Positions 8,206-15,730 of a stretch of 34,979 nt of DNA are shown one piece after another. The stretch spans positions 1 to 34,979 of the IMG/VR virus record IMGVR_UViG_3300030044_000053, one strand, 5' to 3'. This DNA comes from a virus. The position numbers and the translations under genes are program-made. The notes under the pieces were generated by a model. It ran no database searches. It saw nothing but the letters and a program-made list of their open reading frames with translations, and was not told the DNA's origin. Positions within the stretch are counted from its first letter, which is position 1; the number at the start of each line of letters is the position of its first letter.

Positions 8206-8684
8206 GAGGGCGTCTCCTAGCACGAATTGAGACTGTCCGATTTCGTGGGATGAGGCAAGCGCAGCTAATAATTAAGGCCGAATGAAAAATTAAGCCGAAC
8301 TGCCCCTCGAAAGCTTCCTTCCTTAGACACACTTTTTGAAGCCTATAGACGTGAACATAATATGAACATACTCAAAAATAGGAGTAGTAATGGAATATAG
8401 GAATATATACTTATAAACACATTTTTGTATGAAAAATCAATAATTTGTACAGTTTTTCTAAAGCGGAATATAGCTAATTGTTTTAGGAACAAACTCCTAT
8501 GTTTGCAATGTAAACATATTCGTTAGACCACTCGCGGGAACTTAGAATGGAAAATAGGTCTGCTATATCACGCGATTGGTAATTATCTAATGCAATTAAT
8601 TAGTCAAAATCAATGGGTTGCAATGATTTGTTCACTCTTAAGAAAAATTTGCTCAGGCACTTTTTCAGTTGTAACATCAACGAT
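8206..8684. promoter_or_regulatory. AT-rich gene-free block, probable late control region
   Basis: About 480 bp without a convincing gene, far richer in A and T than the flanks, between two leftward genes. It holds short direct repeats: TGAACATA twice about 11 bp apart near 8352 and 8363, and GGAATATA three times near 8391-8471. It also holds several possible sigma70-type promoters. No tRNA-like or strong terminator-like structure was recognised. Its position before the packaging operon makes it the natural site for the late promoter and perhaps a replication origin; both are inference. Confidence 0.5.
8580..8607 (-). promoter_or_regulatory. Possible leftward sigma70-like promoter
   Basis: On the minus strand a TTGACT (8602-8607) is followed by an AT-rich spacer of about 16 bp and TAATTA near 8580-8585. 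It points toward the packaging operon at 8205. The -10 match is poor and the whole block is AT-rich, so this may be chance. Confidence 0.25.
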
Positions 8685-9059
8685 TTAATGACTTTGCGAT
8701 GATGTTGGCGTATTTTTGAGCCTGTAGCGATGGACGGGACGGCCATATCCGAGTGGAGAAATAGACTGAACCTCGATCAAACCGTCCGCGACGAGCTTAT
8801 CGACCGCCTTCTTTAACGCCGATGCGTTCATCCATCGGAGGGTGCGCAACACCTCAGATCGCGTTATCTCGCCCTTATTACTGATAAGGATAAAGACGGA
8901 TTCCACCTCCATAAAAGGAGTATTTTTCTGTTTTTCAATAAAAGCAAACCCCAAGTCATTGCATAGCTGTTTCGCCGCCTCCCTCCCAAAAATGGCGCGG
9001 CATTCCGCAATGAGCATAACTTTTGTTTTAGTGTCCAAACTTTTGTAATCTTCTGTCAT
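8685..9059 (-). CDS. Winged-helix transcriptional regulator (124 aa)
   Basis: ATG 9059 is preferred over 9086 because AAGGAGA lies 9 bp upstream. Residues about 50-100 form a winged helix (SVFILISNKGEITRSEVLRT, then ALKKAVDKLVADGLIEV, with a YGRPVHRYRL wing), like MarR/DprA-type regulators. It is divergent from the five-gene plus-strand island at 9208-10783. An inverted repeat (9099-9124) lies in the shared control region, so it probably controls that island, its own gene, or the late operon downstream. It could alternatively act in trans on other phage promoters. Confidence 0.7.
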   Translation of the reverse strand: MTEDYKSLDTKTKVMLIAECRAIFGREAAKQLCNDLGFAFIEKQKNTPFMEVESVFILISNKGEITRSEVLRTLRWMNASALKKAVDKLVADGLIEVQSISPLGYGRPVHRYRLKNTPTSSQSH

Positions 9060-9098
9060 GGCGATTGTCTCCTTTTTACAGGTCAATCTCTACCATAA

Positions 9099-9124
9099 AA
9101 AAATATCGCAAAGAAGATATTTTT
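9099..9124. promoter_or_regulatory. Perfect 9-bp inverted repeat, operator candidate
   Basis: AAAAATATC (9099-9107) and GATATTTTT (9116-9124) are exact inverted copies separated by 8 bp, in the 148-bp divergent region between the winged-helix regulator and the plus-strand island. The spacing suits a dimeric DNA-binding protein. The stem is almost pure A/T, which argues against an efficient terminator. Confidence 0.5.
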
Positions 9125-9137
9125 ACGAAAAAAACGC

Positions 9138-9166
9138 TTGACCTCCACCGCAGACGGGGTTAGACC
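9138..9166 (+). promoter_or_regulatory. Candidate promoter for the plus-strand island
   Basis: TTGACC (9138-9143), a 17-bp spacer and TAGACC (9161-9166), starting 14 bp from the inverted repeat and about 40 bp upstream of the first ATG (9208). The -35 is good and the -10 is moderate. Its position before a co-directional gene group supports it. Confidence 0.45.
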
Positions 9167-9207
9167 GTTATTCATCGGACGAATTTAAGGAGAGAGGAAC
9201 CTTAGCC

Positions 9208-9387
9208 ATGAAAACCTACACCATAACCGACATTGACGGTTCAAATCCCCGCCAAGTCACATTGGATGAATTCATGGCTATTCATCGTGCCAATGTCGCG
9301 CGCGTCTCCCCCATAGCCAATGCGTTTCGCAGAGGAAATCTGAAAGAAACAGAAGCCACACAAAATCGCGTCAAATCTGGAAGGTAA
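9208..9387 (+). CDS. 59-aa small protein, first gene of plus-strand island
   Basis: MKTYTITDIDGSNPRQVTLD starts 21 bp after an AGGAGAGAGGA-like purine run. Residues about 17-30 are helical and the C-terminus is basic. It is the first gene after the candidate promoter at 9138 and is followed 6 bp later by the next gene. No domain recognised. Its N-terminus resembles the short phage proteins that begin with a beta strand and an x-x-D-x-D turn, but that is not a family assignment. Confidence 0.65.
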   Translation: MKTYTITDIDGSNPRQVTLDEFMAIHRANVARVSPIANAFRRGNLKETEATQNRVKSGR

Positions 9388-9393
9388 GAACCC

Positions 9394-9633
9394 ATGATGA
9401 ACCTAATCGACTACTTCGCCGACATCGAATTTCGCCTATACCAAATCGAACAGGACTTAAAAGGAGGAACCGCCATCATCGACGCCAGCGACTTATCCGG
9501 CAAGGAAAAGACCGACGCCCTGGCCGATTGCGCCCGCGCCCTGCACCATGTCATCCGAGCGCACGCTAACGCGCAAGGCGTGACACTTACCGCCATGTTT
9601 CCGAATATCGCCGAATTGGTAGAAGGAGTTTGA
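9394..9633 (+). CDS. 79-aa helical small protein of plus-strand island
   Basis: MMNLIDYFADIEFRLYQIEQ is followed by predicted helices throughout and no membrane segment. The start is either of two adjacent ATGs (9394 or 9397), with AAGG about 9 bp upstream. It is co-directional with, and just upstream of, the repeat protein at 9636. Function unknown. Confidence 0.65.
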   Translation: MMNLIDYFADIEFRLYQIEQDLKGGTAIIDASDLSGKEKTDALADCARALHHVIRAHANAQGVTLTAMFPNIAELVEGV

Positions 9634-9635
9634 AC

Positions 9636-10337
9636 ATGCTTACAACAACCCTAAAACGCATTCGCGCGCATGGCCCGTGCGGGGACGGATGGAGAAAACT
9701 TCTAACCGGGCTTGGCAAAACATCTGCGGATGATGAACCCCTTCCATACGCCGAAATCCTACGCATCAACGGCTTGGATGACGCGATATGGTGTTGCCGA
9801 GCCGAACCGCAACACGCACGCGAATGGAGATTGTTCGCGGTATGGTGCGCGCGTCAGGTGCAGCATTTGATGACTGACGAACAGTCGATTGCGGAAATTG
9901 ATGTAGCGGAACGACACGCTAACGGCGACGCGACAGATCGAGAATTATATGCTGCGGATGCTGCTGCGCGGGATGCTGCGTGGAATGCTGCGCGGAATGC
10001 TGCGTGGGCTACTGCGGATGCTGCTGCGCGGGCTGCTGCGTGGGCTACTGCGGAGGATGCTGCGTGGAATGCTGCGCGGAATGCTGCGTGGGCTACTGCG
10101 GATGATGCTGCGTGGAATGCTGCGTGGAATGCTGCGTGGGCTACTGCGGATGCTTCTGCGCGGGCTGCTGCGTGGGCTACTGCGGATGCTGCTGCGCGGA
10201 ATGCTGCGTGGGCTACTGCGGATGCTGCTGCGCGGGCTGCTGCGTGGGCTACTGCGTGGAATGCTGCGTGGAATGCTGCGGAGGATGCTGCGGAGGATGC
10301 TCAATCTAAAAAGTTTCTCGAAATAGTCGGAGGATAA
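9636..10337 (+). CDS. Ala/Trp tetrapeptide-repeat phage protein
   Basis: A 233-aa protein with ATG 9636 placed 7 bp after AAGGAG. Residues 1-100 form a small domain with an RAHGPCGDGWRKLL motif and a conserved-looking DDAIWCCRAE segment. From about 105 to 220 nearly every fourth residue boundary repeats as [W/R/D]-[N/A/D]-A-A, a 12-bp period. An N-terminal H-G-x-C-x-x-G module followed by A-A-W repeats is a recurring architecture in phage and bacterial proteins, some of which I recall annotated as 'putative immunity protein' (Imm-5-like). The repeats are probably helical. Anti-superinfection or other accessory function is a guess. The repeat DNA is open in other frames, but this frame has the folded N-terminus and ribosome-binding site. 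Confidence 0.8.
   Translation: MLTTTLKRIRAHGPCGDGWRKLLTGLGKTSADDEPLPYAEILRINGLDDAIWCCRAEPQHAREWRLFAVWCARQVQHLMTDEQSIAEIDVAERHANGDATDRELYAADAAARDAAWNAARNAAWATADAAARAAAWATAEDAAWNAARNAAWATADDAAWNAAWNAAWATADASARAAAWATADAAARNAAWATADAAARAAAWATAWNAAWNAAEDAAEDAQSKKFLEIVGG
9946..10300 (+). repeat. 12-bp-period coding repeat array
   Basis: About 29 tandem units of a degenerate 12-mer (core GCTGCG-TGGAAT or GCTACTGCGGAT) with a 36-bp higher order (WATA-DAAA-RxAA). Because 12 is divisible by 3 and stop codons are absent, several other frames on both strands are also open, giving spurious Leu/Arg-, Cys- and Ser/Arg-rich frames. Copy number should vary easily through slippage. Confidence 0.9.
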
Positions 10338-10340
10338 ATT

Positions 10341-10469
10341 ATGTCAAACGAACTCACTCCATCCCTATCCGGACTGATCGCCGCGTTCGCATGGGACATT
10401 GCCGAGCTTATGCTTGCGTTGTGCGCGGCGTGCGGAATTGGCGCTGTTATCGCGTGGTGGCTGCTGTGA
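10341..10469 (+). CDS. 42-aa single-pass membrane protein
   Basis: MSNELTPSLSGLIAAFAWDI is followed by one hydrophobic helix ending in VIAWWLL. ATG 10341 follows GGAGG at good spacing. The stop overlaps the GTG of the next gene as GTGA, so the two are translationally coupled. It lies inside the plus-strand island. Candidates are a small membrane-acting accessory protein or a holin-like peptide; neither is demonstrated. Confidence 0.65.
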   Translation: MSNELTPSLSGLIAAFAWDIAELMLALCAACGIGAVIAWWLL

Positions 10470-10783
10470 GCGCCGGCCATACGCCGGGGCCGTGGCGCTT
10501 CGAGTTGGCAATCGGACCGCATGGCCAGAAATGTTATCACACCATAAAATGCAACGAATACGATTATGTAGCTTCAACTTGGGGGAAACCACATGAGGCC
10601 AACGCCCGCCTAATCGCCGCTGCGCCCGAACTGCTGGCGGCGCTGAAGGAACTACTGGAATCATACGAAAGACAAATGCATTCGGAATACGATTTCCCAG
10701 GTAGCCCTTGGAGTGCAGAAAGGGACAATGATACAGAAGCTTTAAATGCAATGAAGGCCATCGCCAAAGCCGAAGGGAAATAA
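10466..10783 (+). CDS. Phage protein with HTPGPW and ANARLIAAAPELL motifs
   Basis: A 105-aa protein starting at GTG 10466 (GTGA overlap). An HTPGPWRFE N-terminus leads into a beta-rich part, then ANARLIAAAPELLAALKELL, a combination very common in small proteins of tailed phages of Proteobacteria. The frame extends upstream without a start in context, so the overlapping GTG is chosen. Function is unknown for the family as I know it. The gene converges with the PrimPol-helicase, with 1 bp between the stops. Confidence 0.75.
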   Translation: MSAGHTPGPWRFELAIGPHGQKCYHTIKCNEYDYVASTWGKPHEANARLIAAAPELLAALKELLESYERQMHSEYDFPGSPWSAERDNDTEALNAMKAIAKAEGK

Positions 10784-10784
10784 T

Positions 10785-12986
10785 CTACCCCTTCCACCTA
10801 AAACTAACGAGAGGCCGGCCTACCCCTTTGGTTTCCTGCCTCTCGACAATTCCGGCCCCCGCCAAATGGTTTGTGATATTCTCAAGATCGCGCCCATTTA
10901 TATGCCGGATGGCGCGCAGCAATTGCGACCTAGTGATAACTCCAGCATCTCGAATTTCTTTCTTAACGTCGTTTAGCTCGGCTTCATATCCTGACTTAGC
11001 CATCATATTCTCAGCCGCGTCGCTCATGGATTTTGCGCTCGATACCGCCCAAGCCGCGCCCCATTGCATGTCCACAAGTTCAAGCTCGGCATAAGCGCCG
11101 GCTCGGCTGACCGCATGGATACCACCTAGACGGATCGAATATTCGTACACACGGCCCCAGAGGTCGCCGTACTTGGCTTCCGTCACAACCTCATTGACCT
11201 GTTTTTTGAAAGCCTTCACCGCATCCCGCACGCCATACGCCCATTCGAGCTTGCGCTCGGGAACTTCGACGTTCGGCGAGAACACGCCAAGTACATTACC
11301 CAAGCTACCGCCAAGCGCCGGAACAATCCCATGCAAGCAATCAATTACAATCTGCGGAACTGGTATTGTCTCTATATCCTCGTCCTCATCACAACGAGGC
11401 GCAGCTTCCGCGATCAGAAATCGGTTCATAAAGCCGTCCGCAGCGTCCGCATTCTGCAAGGTCGCGTAGAACTTCTCAGGCGTGGATGCACCTAGGATCG
11501 TCAGGGACGGGCTCCTGACAGGCACGGAAGCCGACTGTGCCCTATGCGTCGTCATGAAGGCGTCCTTGCCCATTGTTCGCGACCATAACTCCAGCAAAAG
11601 CGGCTTGATGGCCTGTTCATGGGTTGAAGATCGCCGGTGCGAAATCCGGCTCATCAAATTTGCGCCGAGTTCGTCAATAATCGCGACACAGCACGGGTTA
11701 TCCACCATCATGCTTTCAAATCCCGAAACAGCAAAAGACTTCCCGGACTGACGCAGCGACGGCATGCCAGCCGCCTTGAAAATCTCCCCAGGCGCGGACA
11801 ATGGGCGATCCTTGCCGACGCCTGTTTTGGCGAGCATGGCTATGTAAAGGTTCATCGCCGTCGCAGATGCGGAATAGAGATGGCGTCCGCAAATGGTCGA
11901 TATGATCGCGGTTGCGGCGGCTACGGCTAACGGACGATTTGGCATAGGACTTGTCGCCAAAATCCAATTGGCGATTTCGGAAAGCAGACCGACAGGCTTT
12001 GCCCAATCGACGGACGCGCCAAGATCGATGACGACGGGATCGGGCTTTTTGGCGCGAGCGCCCGACATGGCGGCGGCGGCTTCTACAACCGTGACGGGGA
12101 CCTCTATATCGCGTTCCGGCTTCTGGCGAGGCTGTAGGCGTCCCTTGGACAACCCGGATCGGATTGTGGCGTTCGTCGCCGGCCATCCGTCCTCGCGCGC
12201 TAGGCCGCATGCCAAGGCCGCGTTGCGAAGCGCCGAGACAATATCGGCCTCTTGAAGATACCCGCCGCCCACGAGCTGGCCGAGCGAGAATGCAGCCTTG
12301 TTGAGCGTGTCGTTTCGTCCGCCCTTGCCGCAGGATGCGACCTCGCGCGTTTCGGCGTCGAGCGCCGCTTGCGCCCATGCTTCGATAGCCCGCGTTGGCG
12401 CGCGGATCGGCACCACGGATGACGGCTGGAAATCAACCGGAACAGGCCCACCAAGCGCCTCGATTAGCGCGACGGCGAATGTCTGTTCGACCTCGCTGGA
12501 AACCTCTGGCAGATCGGCAAGCGAAAACGTCGCCGGCGTCTCGCCTTCCCAATCAAACTCTGACCCGTCAGGATGAACGCCAAAGGCGACGAATTGCTGG
12601 CCTGCGCCAAGAACCTCAACCTTGCCAGCCGTTGTCTTGATGATACGCTTTGGCCCAGATCCTCGATAGACGAGAAGACGGCGCGGGGAATTGGAACGAA
12701 ACCGGATGAGCGGAGTTGATCCAAGTAGCTTGATTGAAAGCGCAACGGCTTTTTGCGCCGCGTCGGGATCGTCTATGTCTATGTCTATGGCGCGAATTGT
12801 AGAACAGTTTATGCCCGTGTTGCGCGTGATATGCGCGAGCGGAGGAACGCCACGAATAAGCGTCCACGCGCGATTGATTGGAGCCTTTTCGTTCGTCTTG
12901 ACCGGGACGGGCTGAAATCCATGAGCGTATATCGCGCGCCGCAACGCCGTAATAGGATCTTCCGGTTCAAGTGGGAGCGCGACCAT
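10785..12986 (-). CDS. PrimPol-type primase fused to a superfamily helicase (phage replication protein)
   Basis: A 733-aa replication protein. Residues about 10-180 match a bifunctional primase/polymerase domain (archaeo-eukaryotic primase fold), with the metal-binding acidic run at about 67-76 (IDIDIDDPDAA) and a downstream FVAFGVHPDG strand. Residues about 330-630 are a P-loop ATPase like DUF3987 or D5-type helicases: Walker A at 385-394 (LAKTGVGKDR), Walker B at 432-440 (CCVAIIDEL). A winged helix closes the protein (about 665-733). It would prime and unwind phage DNA. It ends the long leftward replication operon. No family B or A DNA polymerase is seen nearby. Confidence 0.88.
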   Translation of the reverse strand: MVALPLEPEDPITALRRAIYAHGFQPVPVKTNEKAPINRAWTLIRGVPPLAHITRNTGINCSTIRAIDIDIDDPDAAQKAVALSIKLLGSTPLIRFRSNSPRRLLVYRGSGPKRIIKTTAGKVEVLGAGQQFVAFGVHPDGSEFDWEGETPATFSLADLPEVSSEVEQTFAVALIEALGGPVPVDFQPSSVVPIRAPTRAIEAWAQAALDAETREVASCGKGGRNDTLNKAAFSLGQLVGGGYLQEADIVSALRNAALACGLAREDGWPATNATIRSGLSKGRLQPRQKPERDIEVPVTVVEAAAAMSGARAKKPDPVVIDLGASVDWAKPVGLLSEIANWILATSPMPNRPLAVAAATAIISTICGRHLYSASATAMNLYIAMLAKTGVGKDRPLSAPGEIFKAAGMPSLRQSGKSFAVSGFESMMVDNPCCVAIIDELGANLMSRISHRRSSTHEQAIKPLLLELWSRTMGKDAFMTTHRAQSASVPVRSPSLTILGASTPEKFYATLQNADAADGFMNRFLIAEAAPRCDEDEDIETIPVPQIVIDCLHGIVPALGGSLGNVLGVFSPNVEVPERKLEWAYGVRDAVKAFKKQVNEVVTEAKYGDLWGRVYEYSIRLGGIHAVSRAGAYAELELVDMQWGAAWAVSSAKSMSDAAENMMAKSGYEAELNDVKKEIRDAGVITRSQLLRAIRHINGRDLENITNHLAGAGIVERQETKGVGRPLVSFRWKG

Positions 12987-12990
12987 TTCA

Positions 12991-13338
12991 CTAGTGGAAC
13001 CTTCTCGTTATATCGCGAATAGCCGTCTCATATTCCTCAATCACCTTATGCAAAAAATCATACCACTCCTTCTCACTCATCTTGTTAAAGTCGGACTTAC
13101 CCAATCTTTCGAGATATTCGCCAATGCCAGCCGATGCGTTGTAAACGCCTTCACAACGCATTTTCTTTCGGCCTGCATCGCTCATGTCCGCGAACGATTT
13201 ACCGACTGGCGCGCAAACGTCGCATCGAAAGACGTGACGTTGCGTTTTAGGTCCGATTGATTGACCCCAATCCGTCCAACCGAGACAGATCGCGCATAGA
13301 TGCTGACCGTGTAGGGTTGGATGAGGATATTGGCGCAT
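12991..13338 (-). CDS. Zinc-motif phage protein, DUF6511-like C-terminus
   Basis: A 115-aa protein starting MRQYPHPTLHGQHLCAICLG. ATG 13338 immediately follows the stop of the preceding gene; the longer upstream frame lacks a suitable start. Two Cys pairs (CAIC and CDVC, about residues 15-48) probably bind zinc. The C-terminal half (IGEYLERLGKSDFNKMSEKE, then EWYDFLHKVIEEYE) resembles the DUF6511-type proteins found in alphaproteobacterial phages; that resemblance is from memory. Function unknown. It lies between a helicase and the PrimPol, so it may be a replication accessory. Confidence 0.7.
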   Translation of the reverse strand: MRQYPHPTLHGQHLCAICLGWTDWGQSIGPKTQRHVFRCDVCAPVGKSFADMSDAGRKKMRCEGVYNASAGIGEYLERLGKSDFNKMSEKEWYDFLHKVIEEYETAIRDITRRFH

Positions 13339-13339
13339 G

Positions 13340-13543
13340 TCACTTATTGCGCTCGGCGAGCATTGCGTCGGCAAAGAGGTATGCCTGCTTGACGATAGAG
13401 CCGTCTTCAGGATTCGCAAGCAAACCAACAAGCGCCTGCCCCGCGAAGAAATCGCGTAGGCTCATGCCGGGGAGGCGGTCCATGCCCCAATTAGCCCTGT
13501 CTACTGGAAACGCCGGTCCGCCATCGTCTTTTTCCTCGCTCAC
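13340..13543 (-). CDS. Small phage protein with GGPAFP and GMSLRDFFAGQAL motifs
   Basis: A 67-aa protein: an acidic start, DDGGPAFPVD, then GMSLRDFFAGQALVGLLA and a helical end. This pattern is widespread among small early proteins of tailed phages and has no assigned activity that I know of. It overlaps the helicase stop by ATGA (13540-13543) and sits inside the replication operon. Confidence 0.75.
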   Translation of the reverse strand: MSEEKDDGGPAFPVDRANWGMDRLPGMSLRDFFAGQALVGLLANPEDGSIVKQAYLFADAMLAERNK

Positions 13544-15138
13544 GCTGCTCTCCTTTGCAGTTTCACGCCAACAACATCAAAAAACTTACCGTTAGGACGG
13601 ATTTGAATAGCCTCAACCTGTCCAAGCTCGCCAAAGCGCGCAATCCCTTCCTCTGCTGTGATCGGAACCGGATTTTTCCCGCCCATCCTGTTCCACCACG
13701 AAACAGCTTTCGAGCGCGGATAACCATCGTGACCAAGGCATACCCATTCCCGCTGTGTCGTTAGACCGCAGAAATACTCAACCCGCATTGACGTAGGCGA
13801 ACCTAGTTTTTCATGCAGAAACGCCTTCATGGATTGAACGTTGATCCACGTCGGAGCGCCAGTTGACAAGATCGAATGTTCGGAATCCGCCCGAACGCCA
13901 TGCTTGGGTAGCTTGTCCTCGTCATGCCTGAAACTGTGACCGCACACAGGACATTCGAGCGCACCAAGATAAAGCAACGTCTGGCAATCGGGACATTCCT
14001 TGGCCCGCACGCTTTCCTTTTCTTCGCCTTTTTTCGTTGCGGATCGAACGCTGATTTTATCGACGGGACCATGCCGCATAATGTTGCGAGCGAAATCTAA
14101 AATCAAACAATCCGTCTTGCCATCAGCTAATCTAGTCCCTCTCCCAAGCATTTGCACATAAAGCCCAGGACTGAGCGTCGGTCTCAAGAGTGCAATCATA
14201 TCGACGTTCGGCGCGTCGAATCCAGTCGTAAGCACGGAACAATTTGTAATGCATTTGATGCTACCGGCCTTGAGCGCATTTAGAATACGGTCGCGCTCGC
14301 CTTTCGGCGTATGACCTGAAACCATTTCGCACGAAATATCGTGTCTGCGTATTTCATCCCGGACATGCTCGGCGTGTTCAACGCCCGTACAGAAAGCAAT
14401 CCACGCGCGCCGGGATGCGCCATAATCAATTATCTCTTGGACAGCGGCCTTTGTCACGAAATCCTTATCGACGGCGACTTCCAACTCACGCGCGACAAAC
14501 TCCCCGCCTCTAACATGCACGCCAGAAACATCAATCAAGGTCGCCGTAGCCTTGGAAATCAGCGTCGAAAGATAGCCGTCACGGATGGCTTTGCCGATCC
14601 CATATTCGTAAACTATTTTTGAGAAAATGCGCCCTTCGCCTTCGTCCAATCGACCCGAGCCGGATCGGTAAGGCGTAGCTGTAAAGCCCGCAACACGCAT
14701 GTCAGGAACCAACTCGCGAGCGCGCGTCAGGAATGTTTGATACATTCCTTCGCCATCTTTCGGCACAAGGTGCGATTCATCAATCAAAACTAGGTCGCGA
14801 GGCCCGATGTCGGATTTGTAGACGGATTGGATCGAAGCGAACAAAATCTGACTATGCCTGTCCCGCTTGCCAAGTCCGGCGGAATTGATCCCGATAGGAG
14901 CGCCCGGCCACGCCTTGATCATAGCCATAGCGTCCTGAGACACAAGCTCGCGGACGTGGACGAGAACGACCACGCGCAAGCTAGGCCATTCCTGAAGTAG
15001 ACCCTTTATCAGTCCTGCCATAGTGAGACTTTTTCCGGTCCCGGTAGCCATTTCTACGAGCGGATTTTCGCCGCCGTTGCGCCAGTATCTACGCACGGCT
15101 TCGATAGCGTCGGATTGATAGGATCGAAGTTCGGTCAT
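13540..15138 (-). CDS. Superfamily 2 DEAD/DEAH-box helicase with zinc ribbon
   Basis: A 532-aa protein with the full SF2 motif order: Q-like RSYQ at 5-8, Walker A at 30-37 (MATGTGKS), DESH at 120-123, FTATP near 154-158, and a motif VI-like QMLGRGTRL near 338-346. A four-Cys zinc ribbon (CPDC and CPVC) follows at about 383-402, then a C-terminal domain with TRP-rich strands. It resembles phage and RadD-type helicases that unwind or remodel branched DNA in replication and recombination. Overlaps at both ends with tiny genes indicate co-translation. Specific substrate unknown. Confidence 0.9.
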   Translation of the reverse strand: MTELRSYQSDAIEAVRRYWRNGGENPLVEMATGTGKSLTMAGLIKGLLQEWPSLRVVVLVHVRELVSQDAMAMIKAWPGAPIGINSAGLGKRDRHSQILFASIQSVYKSDIGPRDLVLIDESHLVPKDGEGMYQTFLTRARELVPDMRVAGFTATPYRSGSGRLDEGEGRIFSKIVYEYGIGKAIRDGYLSTLISKATATLIDVSGVHVRGGEFVARELEVAVDKDFVTKAAVQEIIDYGASRRAWIAFCTGVEHAEHVRDEIRRHDISCEMVSGHTPKGERDRILNALKAGSIKCITNCSVLTTGFDAPNVDMIALLRPTLSPGLYVQMLGRGTRLADGKTDCLILDFARNIMRHGPVDKISVRSATKKGEEKESVRAKECPDCQTLLYLGALECPVCGHSFRHDEDKLPKHGVRADSEHSILSTGAPTWINVQSMKAFLHEKLGSPTSMRVEYFCGLTTQREWVCLGHDGYPRSKAVSWWNRMGGKNPVPITAEEGIARFGELGQVEAIQIRPNGKFFDVVGVKLQRRAA

Positions 15139-15323
15139 TTGTTCGCCTTCTCCCCTAATTCAATCTTCAACGTTCGTATTTCCTCGGAGATCACGTCCAA
15201 CCAATAGATAAAACGCGCTCGCTGAGCCGGGCTATCGCACGGAGCCGCCGACAACCTGACGGCGATCTTGGCTATCGTGTCCGCACATAGCAGGACGGCG
15301 CGGTTGTGATCGGTTATGCTCAT
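15135..15323 (-). CDS. Small helical phage protein (62 aa)
   Basis: MSITDHNRAVLLCADTIAKI and the rest are predicted fully helical and amphipathic. ATG 15323 overlaps the stop of the exported protein upstream as ATGA, and its own stop overlaps the helicase start. It has no separate ribosome-binding site, so it depends on translational coupling. Function unknown. Confidence 0.65.
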   Translation of the reverse strand: MSITDHNRAVLLCADTIAKIAVRLSAAPCDSPAQRARFIYWLDVISEEIRTLKIELGEKANK

Positions 15324-15730
15324 AAGCCGCCAGGAGGAATTATGCCGCAATAGAACACAATCTCAGCGCCGCTTTCTGTTTTCAATAGACGATCCGTGTT
15401 GTGATATTCGTGATAATTCTCGACGGTCTGAGGATCGTCTTTGTAGCAAAGATGCGCTTCGTGCGTTTCGCCTTCTTCTACCTGATCGCCGGGAATAGGC
15501 GTAAACTGTATTCGATCCGTTGGGACACGAACCCAATCGCCAGAGTTGGTGCGAAACTCGAAATTGCCGCCGCGCTCTCGATATATCGTGCGCCAGCAAT
15601 CGCGTGATGCGCCTGCATCCGGCCCTCCGCAACACGGCAAGGTTCCATCCTTCATGCGCAGATTTGTATAAATGTCATGCGCGCTTGATGGAGTTGATAA
15701 GAGAATTAGAATTAGGACGGCGCGTTTCAT
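15320..15730 (-). CDS. Exported cysteine-rich protein with CCGG motif
   Basis: A 136-aa protein with a clear signal peptide (MKRAVLILILLSTPSSAHD; cleavage after about residue 17). ATG 15730 overlaps the upstream stop (ATGA) and is preceded by GGGGA. The mature part has six Cys (PCCGGPDAG, DCW, LCY, FYCG), suggesting disulfides in the periplasm, and a WVRVPTDRI strand. I recall similar 'HDIYTNL...PCCGG' periplasmic proteins in Bradyrhizobium-type genomes. An exported protein inside a replication operon is odd and suggests a lysogenic-conversion or envelope role; that is inference. Confidence 0.75.
   Translation of the reverse strand: MKRAVLILILLSTPSSAHDIYTNLRMKDGTLPCCGGPDAGASRDCWRTIYRERGGNFEFRTNSGDWVRVPTDRIQFTPIPGDQVEEGETHEAHLCYKDDPQTVENYHEYHNTDRLLKTESGAEIVFYCGIIPPGGL

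Noticed and set aside
9236-9256. T-loop-like GGTTCAAATCC hinting at a tRNA
   Set aside because: The flanking bases do not form a T stem, no acceptor or anticodon arms fit, and the region is coding.
9945-10304. Ser/Arg-rich minus-strand and Leu/Arg- or Cys-rich plus-strand frames in the repeat array
   Set aside because: They exist only because the 12-bp repeat lacks stops; they have no folded part or proper start context.
10773-10796. Inverted repeat GAAGGG/CCCTTC between converging genes
   Set aside because: Only 6 bp with an 11-nt loop and no T-tract; not enough for a terminator call.
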